Of a DNA stretch of 23,732 nt, positions 6,490 through 14,623 are shown in pieces. The stretch is from an uncultured Clostridium sp. (GTDB lineage: Bacteria; Bacillota; Clostridia; Lachnospirales; Lachnospiraceae). Position numbers and translations under genes: made by a program. Numbering within the stretch: the first letter of the stretch is position 1; each line of letters starts with the position of its first letter. Under the pieces are notes generated by a model. The model was not told the origin of the DNA. It did not search any database and saw only the letters and a program-made list of their open reading frames with translations. The DNA lies in contig CALHQJ010000023.1 of the NCBI GenBank assembly GCA_938036545.1, forward strand, positions 1 to 23,732. Direction: 5' to 3'.

Positions 6490-7560
6490 TTATGCCGCCT
6501 CCTTCTTTGCTGTTTTTTTCCGCAATGCCGCTGCTGCCCGTTCCCGAAGCTCAATAGCCTTCGGGCTGGAGTTAAACAGCATAATGGCAATCAGTACAAT
6601 TGCATAAATCAGCATACGGTAATTGTTCAGTCCTCTTAAAAGTTCCGGAAGAAGGGTCAGGATTACCGCTGCAATGACTGAGCCTCTTACGTTTCCAATA
6701 CCGCCCAGCACCACAAATACCAGAATCATAATGGACTGATTATAGCCGAAGTTTTTTGGAAGGGCCGCCAGAGTAGTCAGGTTGTGCGCATATAAAACGC
6801 CAGCAACGCCTGCCAGTGCTGCAGATACCGTAAAGGCCAGCAGTTTGTATTTGGTTACATTAAGGCCAATGGACTCTGCTGCAATCCGGTTGTCACGGAT
6901 TGCCATAATTGCACGGCCGGTACGGGAATGAATCAGGTTGATTACAATTGCAAGAGTAATCAGAAGCAGAATCACTCCAATGGTAAAATTAGCGGCCTGG
7001 GGCGTTCCCGTAATGCCCTGAGCGCCTTTAATCAGCACTGTGCCTTCTGCATCCAGCTTTAACGCCACTTCGCTCTTCATGGAAAAATGAAGGCCTGCAG
7101 AATCCACGCCTAAGTAAATGGCATTAATAATATTTTTAATAATCTCGCCAAAAGCAAGGGTTACAATAGCCAGATAGTCGCCTCTTAAACGGAGAACCGG
7201 AATACCGATTAAGATACCGAATACAGCAGCAGCGGCTGCGCCGATAAAAATGGCAATAACCAGGCTGACAGTAGGGTCAATGGAACCCTTCATAATCTTG
7301 GAAAACAATGCGCCGGAAAATGCCCCCACGCACATAAAGCCTGCATGTCCCAAGCTTAATTCGCCGGAAATACCGACTACCAGGTTTAATGAAACCGCCA
7401 GAATCGAATAAATACACAGCGGAACCAGCAGGCCTTCCATCAGGCTGGACATGTGGCCGGTTTTTAAGGCTGCCTCTACCAGGATATATGCCAGAATTAC
7501 CATTCCGTAGGTAGCCATATCGCCCTTTAAGAGGTTTTTCTTTTCTTTGTTTGTCTTCAT
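6490..7560 (-). CDS. livM: Branched-chain amino-acid ABC transporter permease LivM
   Basis: A polytopic permease of 356 residues with roughly nine hydrophobic segments. It forms half of the membrane channel with LivH. Family features include LVVGISGELSLGHAGFMCVGAF, LRLRGDYLAIVTLAFGEI and the cytoplasmic coupling segment IAAESIGLNVTKYKLLAFTVSAALAGVAG. The frame extends to an ATG at 7575 that overlaps the livH stop (ATGA). The ATG at 7560 has GGAGGT 7 bases upstream and gives the more usual N-terminus, MKTNKEKKNLLKGD, so it is preferred. If the upstream start is used, five residues are added. Confidence 0.93.
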   Translation of the reverse strand: MKTNKEKKNLLKGDMATYGMVILAYILVEAALKTGHMSSLMEGLLVPLCIYSILAVSLNLVVGISGELSLGHAGFMCVGAFSGALFSKIMKGSIDPTVSLVIAIFIGAAAAAVFGILIGIPVLRLRGDYLAIVTLAFGEIIKNIINAIYLGVDSAGLHFSMKSEVALKLDAEGTVLIKGAQGITGTPQAANFTIGVILLLITLAIVINLIHSRTGRAIMAIRDNRIAAESIGLNVTKYKLLAFTVSAALAGVAGVLYAHNLTTLAALPKNFGYNQSIMILVFVVLGGIGNVRGSVIAAVILTLLPELLRGLNNYRMLIYAIVLIAIMLFNSSPKAIELRERAAAALRKKTAKKEAA

Positions 7561-7574
7561 AGCTTCCACCTCCA

Positions 7575-8456
7575 TCAGACCTTCTCACTGATTTTTTTGC
7601 CCATAATACCGGTAGGACGTACCAGCAGGACAATAATTAAAACAGAGAATACAATGGCATCGGAAAGCTGGGAAGAAATATAAGCCTTAGACAGATTTTC
7701 AATGACTCCCAGTAAAATTCCGCCAATCATAGCGCCAGGAATCGAACCGATTCCGCCGAATACCGCTGCTACAAAGGCCTTTATGCCAGGCATGGCTCCC
7801 GTATAAGGAGTCAGGGACGGATAGGCGGAGCACAGCAGCATTCCTGCTACTGCAGCCAGTGCAGATCCAATTGCAAAGGTAATGGAAATAGTCCGGTTTA
7901 CATTAATACCCATCAGGGTTGCCGCACCTTTATCTTCCGATACAGCCAGCATTGCCTGGCCGGTTTTGGTCTTATTGATAAACAGGTTCAAAGCAATCAT
8001 AACCACGATACAGGTTACAATGGTTACCAGGGTCTCTCCGGTAATCGTCAGCTGGCCGTCTGCCAGGCGCAGGGGTTCCATGGAAATAATGGAAGTAAAG
8101 GCCTTGGTATCTGCCCCCCATAAAAGAAGGGCCAGATTCTGAAGCAGATAGCTGACGCCGATTGCTGTAATTAAAACGGCTAAAGGAGATGCGCCGCGGA
8201 GAGGTTTATAAGCTACCCTCTCAACAACCACGCCCAATAACGTACATACCACTACTGCAGTTATAATCCCTGCTGCCGGAGGCATGCCCATTGTGCTCAC
8301 TACAATAAATACCATGTATCCTCCCACCATGATAATATCGCCATGAGCAAAATTCAGCATTTTGGCAATGCCGTAAACCATTGTGTAGCCCAGCGCTATA
8401 ATCGCATATACGCTTCCCAGGCTGATTCCGCTGATTAGATAGGACAGAAAACTCAT
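7575..8456 (-). CDS. livH: Branched-chain amino-acid ABC transporter permease LivH
   Basis: A 293-residue integral membrane permease that pairs with LivM. The N-terminus, YLISGISLGSVYAIIALGYTMVYGIAKMLNFAHGD, is the classic LivH signature. The coupling-loop motif appears as AATLMGINVNRTISITFAIGSALAAVAGML. The frame is open to 8504, but the ATG at 8456 is chosen because it follows AGAGGTG by 7 bases and gives the standard family start. The stop overlaps the upstream possible livM ATG. A hairpin at 8488-8535 separates it from livJ and probably sets the relative dosage of binding protein and channel. Confidence 0.94.
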   Translation of the reverse strand: MSFLSYLISGISLGSVYAIIALGYTMVYGIAKMLNFAHGDIIMVGGYMVFIVVSTMGMPPAAGIITAVVVCTLLGVVVERVAYKPLRGASPLAVLITAIGVSYLLQNLALLLWGADTKAFTSIISMEPLRLADGQLTITGETLVTIVTCIVVMIALNLFINKTKTGQAMLAVSEDKGAATLMGINVNRTISITFAIGSALAAVAGMLLCSAYPSLTPYTGAMPGIKAFVAAVFGGIGSIPGAMIGGILLGVIENLSKAYISSQLSDAIVFSVLIIVLLVRPTGIMGKKISEKV

Positions 8457-8487
8457 AGTGTCACACCTCTTGTTTTTTAATACCGAA

Positions 8488-8535
8488 AGAGGGCTGCCGC
8501 CCAAGAACTATCATTTCGCTGTGCGGCAGCTCTCT
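8488..8535 (-). terminator. Intercistronic hairpin between livJ and livH (partial terminator or mRNA stabiliser)
   Basis: Inverted arms of 13 bp (8488-8500 and 8523-8535) pair with one mismatch around a 22-base loop. No U-tract follows on the minus strand, so it is unlikely to stop all transcription. Such hairpins after binding-protein genes often protect the upstream mRNA or reduce read-through, giving more LivJ than channel. Confidence 0.55.
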
Positions 8536-8563
8536 GTCATGTTTATAATATGCTGGTAAAAAA

Positions 8564-9805
8564 TTAATCCATAGAAACGTAAGCGCCGTTTTCAATCTTA
8601 ACTGCCTTAGGTGCCTTAGAAGGCTCGCCGTCTACATTCCAGGTCATGCCTGCACCGGTTAAGCCGTCTACAGAAACCTTTACCATGGATGCCTTCATTG
8701 CTTCGCAAAGGTCAGATACGCTCATGTCCGGAGTTGCTCCTGCATCTTCAATGGCAGCCTTTACTGCGTATACAGCGTCATAAGCGTCTGCTGCAAACTG
8801 AATCGGGGTGTCGCCAAATTTCTCTTTATAGGTTGTTACAAAGTTTACAGTTAAATCATCAGTTGCATCTGCTGCGAATGGAGTTAACAGCATCAGGCCT
8901 TCTGCCAGGCTGGTATCAAAGTTTTCAACACCTAAGATACCGTCCATGCCGTCACAGCCAAAGAAAATCGGATCCCATCCCATGGTATTGGCCTGAGTCA
9001 GTACCAGAGCAGCTTCTGTATAGTAGAATGGAAGGAATACCAGCTCTGCGCCTGCATCCTTTGCCTTCTGTAACTGGGTGGTGAAGTCTTTATTGGTATC
9101 TGCTGTAAATGCTTCCTCAGCTACAATCTCTAAGCCCTGGTTAGCAGCTTCTGCTGCAAACTTTGCATAGATACCGCTGGAGTATACATCTGAACTGTCG
9201 TAAATAACTGCAATCTTGGTTGCCAGCTTATGCTCGCCAATGTACTGTGCAGATGCAGCGCCCTGATCCGGATCAGAGAAGCATACGCGGAATACATTTG
9301 GATTAGCAGCACATTCTACTGCAGAACCGGATGGAGTAATCTGGAACATATTGTCCTGTGCACTCTTATCCGCAACTCCAATACATGGATTTGAGGTTGT
9401 GGTTCCTACCAGTACCTGCATGCCCCAGTCTTTCAAACTGTTGTAAGCATTGACTGATTTTTCAGCGTCATTCTCATCGTCAGCGCCCTTGTAATCAATC
9501 TGGAAGCCGTTGATGCCGCCTGCTGCGTTAATCTCGTCTACGGCTACCTGTGCGCCGTTGATAACTGCATTGCCGTAAATAGCCGTGCCGCCGGTTAAGG
9601 GGCCGATAGCGCCAATCTTCCATACTGCGCCGTCTGCTGCCGGAGCTGCTGACCCGCCGTCCTTTGCAGCTTCGCTTCCGCTGTCTTTTGCTGCCTCGGT
9701 ACCTGCCGCAGTGGTTGCAGCCGTCTCATTGCCGGAACCTCCGCAGGCTGTTAATGACGCTGCCATGGCAGCTGCCAAAACTAAACTTAATACGTTCTTT
9801 TTCAT
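8564..9805 (-). CDS. livJ: Branched-chain amino-acid ABC transporter, substrate-binding lipoprotein
   Basis: A 413-residue periplasmic-binding-fold receptor (Leu/Ile/Val-binding, type I) that hands substrate to LivHM outside the membrane. The first 20 residues are a lipoprotein signal with lipobox SLTA-C21. A Gly/Ser/Thr/Ala-rich spacer (about 22-58) leads into the mature domain at WKIGAIGPLTGGTAIYGNAVINGAQVAVDEINAAGGINGF, a hallmark of this family. The ATG at 9805 follows AGGAGG by 8 bases. A perfect consensus promoter lies 41 bases upstream. Substrate cannot be fixed from sequence: related receptors bind other amino acids or amides, but the full livHMGF operon supports branched-chain amino acids. 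Confidence 0.93.
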   Translation of the reverse strand: MKKNVLSLVLAAAMAASLTACGGSGNETAATTAAGTEAAKDSGSEAAKDGGSAAPAADGAVWKIGAIGPLTGGTAIYGNAVINGAQVAVDEINAAGGINGFQIDYKGADDENDAEKSVNAYNSLKDWGMQVLVGTTTSNPCIGVADKSAQDNMFQITPSGSAVECAANPNVFRVCFSDPDQGAASAQYIGEHKLATKIAVIYDSSDVYSSGIYAKFAAEAANQGLEIVAEEAFTADTNKDFTTQLQKAKDAGAELVFLPFYYTEAALVLTQANTMGWDPIFFGCDGMDGILGVENFDTSLAEGLMLLTPFAADATDDLTVNFVTTYKEKFGDTPIQFAADAYDAVYAVKAAIEDAGATPDMSVSDLCEAMKASMVKVSVDGLTGAGMTWNVDGEPSKAPKAVKIENGAYVSMD

Positions 9806-9826
9806 AATACGTTCCTCCTCAAAGCC

Positions 9827-9837
9827 GTTTTGAAAAC
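9827..9837. promoter_or_regulatory. Small palindrome at the livJ transcription start, possible operator
   Basis: GTTTTGAAAAC is a perfect 5-1-5 palindrome lying about +2 to +12 relative to the start predicted from the livJ promoter. The surrounding A/T-rich sequence matches the CodY consensus only loosely (about 10 of 15 positions at best), so CodY control is a guess. Confidence 0.25.
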
Positions 9838-9845
9838 TTTTCTAA

Positions 9846-9874
9846 ATTATAGTGAGGAAACCTGGTATTGTCAA
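9846..9874 (-). promoter_or_regulatory. Consensus sigma-A promoter of the liv operon
   Basis: Minus-strand TTGACA (9869-9874), 17-base spacer and TATAAT (9846-9851): a perfect match to the sigma-A consensus. Transcription would start near 9839, giving a leader of about 34 bases with no room for a T-box or riboswitch. A promoter this strong usually has a repressor. Confidence 0.85.
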
Positions 9875-9883
9875 CCATTTGAA

Positions 9884-9920
9884 ACGCCTGTTTTTCCATT
9901 TTCCATGAAAAAACAGGCGT
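9884..9920 (-). terminator. Terminator after gpsA
   Basis: Perfect 12-bp arms ACGCCTGTTTTT (9884-9895) and AAAAACAGGCGT (9909-9920) around a 13-base loop, 50 bases past the gpsA stop and 10 bases ahead of the liv -35. The T-rich part is inside the stem and the tail after the stem is short, so termination may be incomplete. Confidence 0.6.
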
Positions 9921-9969
9921 ATTATAAGCAGTATTTATAGTTCTCATTCCAGAGGGTTATTATAGGGCA

Positions 9970-10983
9970 TTATGGGCAGTCCCAAACCAAATCCAGGCTT
10001 TCTGTCTGCCGATCCCGAAGCATTAAATCCAGCACTGCTTCCCGGGCTGGCTTTCCTTCAAACAGGATTTGATTAACCTGTTCCACAATGGGCATGGGAA
10101 CCTGATATTTCTGAGACAGCGCCAGGGCGGCTTTTGCCGAATAAACGCCTTCTACCACCATTTTCACTTCCTTCATGGCCCCTTCCATGGAATAGCCCCT
10201 GCCAATGAGGATTCCGGCCCTGCGGTTTCGGCTGTGCATGCTGGCACAGGTTACAATTAAATCTCCTGTGCCGGAAAGTCCGGCAAAGGTCTGAGCCTTG
10301 CCGCCCATGGCAACTCCAAGACGGCTGATTTCAGCAATCCCTCTGGTAATTAACGCAGCCTTGGTATTGTCTCCATACCCAAGTCCGTCTGCCATTCCGG
10401 CCGCCAGGGCAATAACGTTTTTAAGAGCGGCTCCCACTTCAATGCCAATCATATCGGGACTGGTATATACGCGGAAAGCAGAACTCATAAAGGCCTTTTG
10501 AACCTGCTCAGCAGCAGTCCTGGAATGAGCTCCTGCCACACAGGTAGTTGGCAAAAGACGGCTTACTTCTTCTGCATGGCTGGGGCCGGAAAGAACGGCC
10601 ACTTCTGCCATGGGAAGTTCTTCCTCTATTACCTCTGACAGTACTTTTAAACTCTGTTCTTCAATTCCCTTTGCCACATTTACAATAATCTGGCCCTGTC
10701 TGCAGTAAGGAGCCATTTTAACAGCTGTCTGTCTGACAAAAATCGAGGGGACGGACAATACCAGAATTTCCTTATCCTCCATTGCCGCTTCTAAATTTGT
10801 GGTAACTTCCAGTTCTTCCGGAATCACTGCTTCCGGAAGATTGGGATGTTTTCTCGTTGTTTTAATAGCCTTTGCTTCCTCTTCGAACGCAGACCATAAC
10901 GTAACCTGATGTCCATTTTGAACCAGCAGAACAGCCAGTGCCGTTCCCCATGTTCCAGAACCAATTACCCCAAGTTTTGCCAT
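9970..10983 (-). CDS. gpsA: NAD(P)-dependent glycerol-3-phosphate dehydrogenase
   Basis: GpsA reduces dihydroxyacetone phosphate to sn-glycerol-3-phosphate, the backbone for phospholipids. The 337-residue protein opens with the dinucleotide-binding turn GSGTWG (8-13). It contains VNVAKGIEE, LSGPSHAEEV, the catalytic-lysine region GAALKNVIALAAG, GDNTKAALITRG and the GTGDL segment followed by SRNRRAG, all diagnostic. The ATG at 10983 has AAGGAG 6 bases upstream. It lies 18 bases after plsY, whose product consumes glycerol-3-phosphate, so the pair forms a two-step lipid-precursor module at the end of the DUF512-der operon. Confidence 0.96.
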   Translation of the reverse strand: MAKLGVIGSGTWGTALAVLLVQNGHQVTLWSAFEEEAKAIKTTRKHPNLPEAVIPEELEVTTNLEAAMEDKEILVLSVPSIFVRQTAVKMAPYCRQGQIIVNVAKGIEEQSLKVLSEVIEEELPMAEVAVLSGPSHAEEVSRLLPTTCVAGAHSRTAAEQVQKAFMSSAFRVYTSPDMIGIEVGAALKNVIALAAGMADGLGYGDNTKAALITRGIAEISRLGVAMGGKAQTFAGLSGTGDLIVTCASMHSRNRRAGILIGRGYSMEGAMKEVKMVVEGVYSAKAALALSQKYQVPMPIVEQVNQILFEGKPAREAVLDLMLRDRQTESLDLVWDCP

Positions 10984-11001
10984 ATTGCTCTCCTTTTGCT
11001 G

Positions 11002-11676
11002 TTAAGATTTTTTTGCTCCAAGTCTGTTTTCCGTTCCGTGAATCAACCGTCCAATATTCGCTCTATGACGCCAGAATGCCATAGCGCTGATTACCAGTGC
11101 AATTGCCGCACATTCCCACTGGATGGAGGCGGTATTCATGGAGGTCATGCCGGAAATATCATGGGCAGCCGCCACTCCGTAGCTTCCTGTAAAGATAAAG
11201 TATACGGTCAGAATCCAGAACAGGGTTCCTACAATCAGGGAGCCAAGGGATACATATCTGGTAACCGCCACAGTCAAAATAAAAGCGGCAGCGCATACCA
11301 GGGTCACACGCAGGTCGCTGGCCATTAAAATACCAGCCATTACCGCAATGCCCTTGCCTCCCTTAAATCCCAGATAAAAGGGATAATTGTGCCCCAGGGT
11401 CACGCCAAATCCCATATAAAGAATTAATACGTGCGTATATAACTCCCCGTCTCCCAGAAACATCCTGACCAGAAGGCAGGGAATAAATGCTTTTAAAAAG
11501 TCGCCTGCAAAAACAATCAGTCCCGCCTTTTTTCCCAGAACCCGCAAAGCGTTTGTGGTACCGGAATTGCCGCTTCCGTGTTTGCGGATATCTACTCCGT
11601 GAGCTTTTCCATAGAAATATCCAGTCTGAATCAGTCCGAATAAATAACCGGCTGCAAGACATAATACCCGTTCCAT
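11002..11676 (-). CDS. plsY: Glycerol-3-phosphate acyltransferase PlsY
   Basis: PlsY is a small membrane enzyme that moves an acyl group from acyl-phosphate to glycerol-3-phosphate, giving lysophosphatidic acid. The 224 residues contain several hydrophobic segments. Motif 1 appears as GSGNSGTTNALRVLGKKAG (34-52; many homologues have GSGNIGATN). Motif 2 is GHNYPFYLGFKGGKG (95-109). Motif 3 is near VTRYVSLGSL. The length is slightly above the common 190-210 because of a longer periplasmic/central loop around residues 160-185. The start lies 2 bases after the der stop, suggesting coupled translation. Confidence 0.94.
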   Translation of the reverse strand: MERVLCLAAGYLFGLIQTGYFYGKAHGVDIRKHGSGNSGTTNALRVLGKKAGLIVFAGDFLKAFIPCLLVRMFLGDGELYTHVLILYMGFGVTLGHNYPFYLGFKGGKGIAVMAGILMASDLRVTLVCAAAFILTVAVTRYVSLGSLIVGTLFWILTVYFIFTGSYGVAAAHDISGMTSMNTASIQWECAAIALVISAMAFWRHRANIGRLIHGTENRLGAKKS

Positions 11677-11678
11677 AC

Positions 11679-13007
11679 TTACTGCTCCTTTGCTTTTCTC
11701 TCACGAATCAAAAATCGCAGAGCGGTCCCCCTGAAGCCAAATGCTTCCCTGATCTTATTTTCCAGATATCTGGTATAAGAAAAATGCATCAATTCTTTGT
11801 CATTGACAAAAATTACAAACGTCGGCGGTTTTACGGCAACCTGGGTCATGTAATAGAGTTTTAACCGTTTTCCCTTATCGGAAGGCGGCTGCTGCATTGC
11901 CACAGCCTCTGTCATGATTTCGTTCAGCACACCGGTTGCAATTCGTAATGTCTGGTTTTCTCTTACCATATCGATCAAATCAAACAGCTTGTTTAACCGC
12001 TGTCCTGTCTCCGCAGAAATGAATAAATATTCTGCATATGGCATATAAGCCAGCACTTCTTTGATCTTTCTGGTATACTCATAAATGGTTTTGTCATTCT
12101 TTTCAATGGCATCCCATTTATTGACTGCAATAATAACGCCCTTTCCTCTGTCATGGGCAATTCCTGCGATCTTGGCATCCTGCTCTGTAACGCCTTCTGT
12201 TGCGTCGATCACTACTACCACCACGTCGGCCCGTTCTACTGCCGTAACGGTGCGGATAATGCTGTACCGTTCCAAATCTTCTTTTATTTTGCTCTTCCGG
12301 CGAAGTCCTGCCGTATCAATAAATACATATTCCGTTCCATTGTGGGTAATCTCTGTATCAATGGCGTCTCTCGTGGTTCCTGCAATGTTGGAGACAATTA
12401 CTCGGTTTTCTCCTAACAATTTGTTAATCAGGGAAGATTTTCCTACATTGGGCTTACCAACTACCGCGATTCTTGGACGCTCGTCCTCTTCCTCTGTCAT
12501 CTGGTCTGGGTCAAAATGCTTGGCAACTTCATCCAGCAAATCGCCGATTCCCAATCTGGAAGCAGCTGATACAGGGATGGGATCGCCGATTCCCAGATTA
12601 TAAAACTCGTAGACGTCATTTCCAAATTTCTGGATGCTGTCTACCTTATTAACTGCCAGCACCACCGGCTTTCTGGACTTGCGCAGCATATCTGCCACCT
12701 TGGAATCTGCATCCTGAAGTCCCTGGCGCACATCCACAATAAAAATTATCACATCTGCAGTCTCTATGGCAATCTCTGCCTGTTCCCGCATCTGGGACAA
12801 AATAATATCCTTACTGTCCGGCTCAATACCTCCGGTGTCAATTAATGTAAAATTCATATCCAGCCAGGAACAGTCTGCATAAATCCTGTCTCTGGTTACT
12901 CCTGGCGTATCTTTTACAATGGAGATTGCCTCTCCTGCCAGGACATTAAACAGCGTGGACTTTCCCACATTTGGGCGTCCTACGATTGCTACTACCGGTT
13001 TACTCAT
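11679..13007 (-). CDS. der: Ribosome-associated GTPase Der (EngA)
   Basis: Der is the essential double-GTPase that helps mature the 50S ribosomal subunit. The 442 residues hold two G domains in tandem and a C-terminal KH-like domain. Domain 1 has G1 GRPNVGKS (10-17) and NKVD (120-123). Domain 2 has G1 GKPNVGKS (184-191), DTAG (231-234) and NKWD (296-299). The C-terminal part ends in the conserved basic FRGTALRFLIRERK. It lies 9 bases after the DUF512 radical-SAM gene and 2 before plsY. Confidence 0.97.
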   Translation of the reverse strand: MSKPVVAIVGRPNVGKSTLFNVLAGEAISIVKDTPGVTRDRIYADCSWLDMNFTLIDTGGIEPDSKDIILSQMREQAEIAIETADVIIFIVDVRQGLQDADSKVADMLRKSRKPVVLAVNKVDSIQKFGNDVYEFYNLGIGDPIPVSAASRLGIGDLLDEVAKHFDPDQMTEEEDERPRIAVVGKPNVGKSSLINKLLGENRVIVSNIAGTTRDAIDTEITHNGTEYVFIDTAGLRRKSKIKEDLERYSIIRTVTAVERADVVVVVIDATEGVTEQDAKIAGIAHDRGKGVIIAVNKWDAIEKNDKTIYEYTRKIKEVLAYMPYAEYLFISAETGQRLNKLFDLIDMVRENQTLRIATGVLNEIMTEAVAMQQPPSDKGKRLKLYYMTQVAVKPPTFVIFVNDKELMHFSYTRYLENKIREAFGFRGTALRFLIRERKAKEQ

Positions 13008-13016
13008 AATTCCTCC

Positions 13017-14459
13017 TTATTCTACCTCAAAGACAATTCCGTCTGGGCCAATTTCCATGTGATCCCCCGGACGGTGCTCAAATATTCTGTCAGGCTCATA
13101 TCCCTCATAAACGGGAAGCCCGTCCTCTTCTTCCGGATGGAGAACAGACTCCACCAAATCGTATCCGCTTGATTTTACTATACGCACCGGAACTTGTAAA
13201 GCGTTTTGTACTTCGGTTCTGGTTACGTCATCTAAAAATACTTCCTCCCCGCTGCGGAACATGCAGGCAGGAAGAAGGAGATACTCCCCTAATTCTTTGT
13301 CCTTTAACTGATTCATAATGTCCTGGCCGGTGATCAGACCTGCCACCGTGATCCTCTCTCCGAAAAAGTCGTTTTGAATGGCATAGAGGTGAACCCTGCG
13401 TCCAGGATATTCTTCCATAATCCAGCCTAAATACTTCTTTAAATAAGGATAGGCCAGACGGCCTGTAGCAATGGAAATGTCGCCTGCAATGGCGTTTGGC
13501 TCCTCCTGTCCCTTCTTTTCATCCAAAGCTTGCCGTACTTCTGTGGCTAAAAGCCTTAACATGCCTACTCCGTTTTCCAGCTGAGGATATCCGTCATACC
13601 GTTCTTCCTCTGGCAGAGGCCGCTCTGCCAGAATGTAAAATTCATCGCTGGCATGAATAAAATGAATCCCATGGTCTTCATAAATTTTTTTCTGCCAGGA
13701 CTCAATTAAGTCAATAGTCTCTTCTGCATCTTCTTTGGTAAAGGGTTCTAAAGGATGGAGGCCTTCTCGGAATTTGGAAAGTCCTACCGGAACCACAGAA
13801 ACGCTTTCCATATAGGGAAGATATTTGGTTAAATCCGAAATAGTGCGGTTTAGTTCTTCCCCGTCATTAATCCCCTTACACAATACGATCTGGCCGTTCA
13901 TGGGAGTCTCTGCCTCGTACAGCCGGTCAATCAGTTTTAAGGATTCCCCTGCAAACCGGTTGTGCAGCATCTCACAGCGGAGAGCTGGATTGGTTGTGTG
14001 TACGGAAATATTGATAGGAGCTAATTTAAACCGGATAATCCGGTCAATGTCCTTTTCCTTCATATTAGTGAGCGTCACGTAATTGCCCTGTAAAAAGGAT
14101 AATCTGGAGTCATCGTCTTTAAAATACAGGGTATCCCTCATTCCAGGAGGCATCTGGTCAATAAAACAGAAAATGCACTTGTTGCTGCAGGATTTATAAT
14201 CACTCATCAGACTGTTTTCAAAGTTTATGCCTAAATCCTCATAGTCATTTTCAATGTCCAGTTCCCACTCTTCTCCATTTTCCTTTCGGACAAGCATGGT
14301 CATCCTGTCGCTGTTTACGTAATATTGATAATCAAATATATCTTCTATTTCCTGCCCGTTAATGGTAAGCAGGCAGTCTCCGGCTTCCAGCTCCATTTCT
14401 TCTGCAATGGAACCCGGGTCTACACTGGCTATCCGGTGTCCTGTATATGGTTTCTTCAT
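13017..14459 (-). CDS. DUF512 PDZ/radical-SAM-like Fe-S protein
   Basis: A 480-residue protein of the family annotated as DUF512 or 'putative Fe-S oxidoreductase, TIGR03279'. Residues 5-70 resemble a PDZ-like domain (GHRIASVDPGSIAEEMELEAGDCLL). A CxxxCxxC cluster, C91-SNK-C95-IF-C98-F, matches a radical-SAM iron-sulfur site. The second half is the DUF512 region. The biochemical role is unknown. The gene commonly sits next to der in Clostridia, hinting at ribosome or translation work, but this is inference. The frame is open to 14543. The ATG at 14459 is chosen for its AGGAAGG and because the predicted promoter (14488-14516) would start transcription downstream of the longer alternative start. 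Confidence 0.88.
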   Translation of the reverse strand: MKKPYTGHRIASVDPGSIAEEMELEAGDCLLTINGQEIEDIFDYQYYVNSDRMTMLVRKENGEEWELDIENDYEDLGINFENSLMSDYKSCSNKCIFCFIDQMPPGMRDTLYFKDDDSRLSFLQGNYVTLTNMKEKDIDRIIRFKLAPINISVHTTNPALRCEMLHNRFAGESLKLIDRLYEAETPMNGQIVLCKGINDGEELNRTISDLTKYLPYMESVSVVPVGLSKFREGLHPLEPFTKEDAEETIDLIESWQKKIYEDHGIHFIHASDEFYILAERPLPEEERYDGYPQLENGVGMLRLLATEVRQALDEKKGQEEPNAIAGDISIATGRLAYPYLKKYLGWIMEEYPGRRVHLYAIQNDFFGERITVAGLITGQDIMNQLKDKELGEYLLLPACMFRSGEEVFLDDVTRTEVQNALQVPVRIVKSSGYDLVESVLHPEEEDGLPVYEGYEPDRIFEHRPGDHMEIGPDGIVFEVE

Positions 14460-14487
14460 AGTATCTGCCTTCCTCTCTATCTTCTTT

Positions 14488-14516
14488 AGTATACAGGAGT
14501 AAGTTCTCTTTGACAA
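14488..14516 (-). promoter_or_regulatory. Sigma-A promoter of the DUF512-der-plsY-gpsA operon
   Basis: Minus-strand TTGTCA (14511-14516), 17-base spacer and TATACT (14488-14493), each 5 of 6 to consensus. The start would be near 14481, about 20 bases before the DUF512 ATG. It is back-to-back with the prs promoter, with 30 bases between the two -35 elements. Confidence 0.7.
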
Positions 14517-14546
14517 GTTATAGCCGTAAAAAAATCCATCCACCTA

Positions 14547-14576
14547 TTGACGCTTATCCCCAGAAAATGGTATAAA
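14547..14576 (+). promoter_or_regulatory. Sigma-A promoter of the PRPP synthetase gene
   Basis: TTGACG (14547-14552), 18-base spacer and TATAAA (14571-14576), preceded by TGG (extended -10). Start would be near 14583, giving a leader of about 40 bases before the ATG at 14624, which has GGAGG at 14613-14617. Confidence 0.7.
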
Positions 14577-14623
14577 CATAGTAGAAAGCTCAATAACCCC
14601 ACATTATTTTACGGAGGATAAAC

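Noticed and set aside
9806..9845. T-box or amino-acid riboswitch in the liv leader
   Set aside because: The leader is only about 34 bases, with no room for either structure.
9822..9850. CodY box at the liv promoter
   Set aside because: The best alignments match about 10 of 15 positions, which is expected often in A/T-rich DNA. Not listed as a site.
10909..11328. 139-residue plus-strand open frame over gpsA/plsY
   Set aside because: Antisense shadow across two genes with good ribosome binding sites on the minus strand.
12085..12603. 172-residue plus-strand open frame inside der
   Set aside because: Antisense to conserved GTPase motifs; low-complexity Ser/Thr/Ile run is what the complement of der gives. 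No ribosome binding site.
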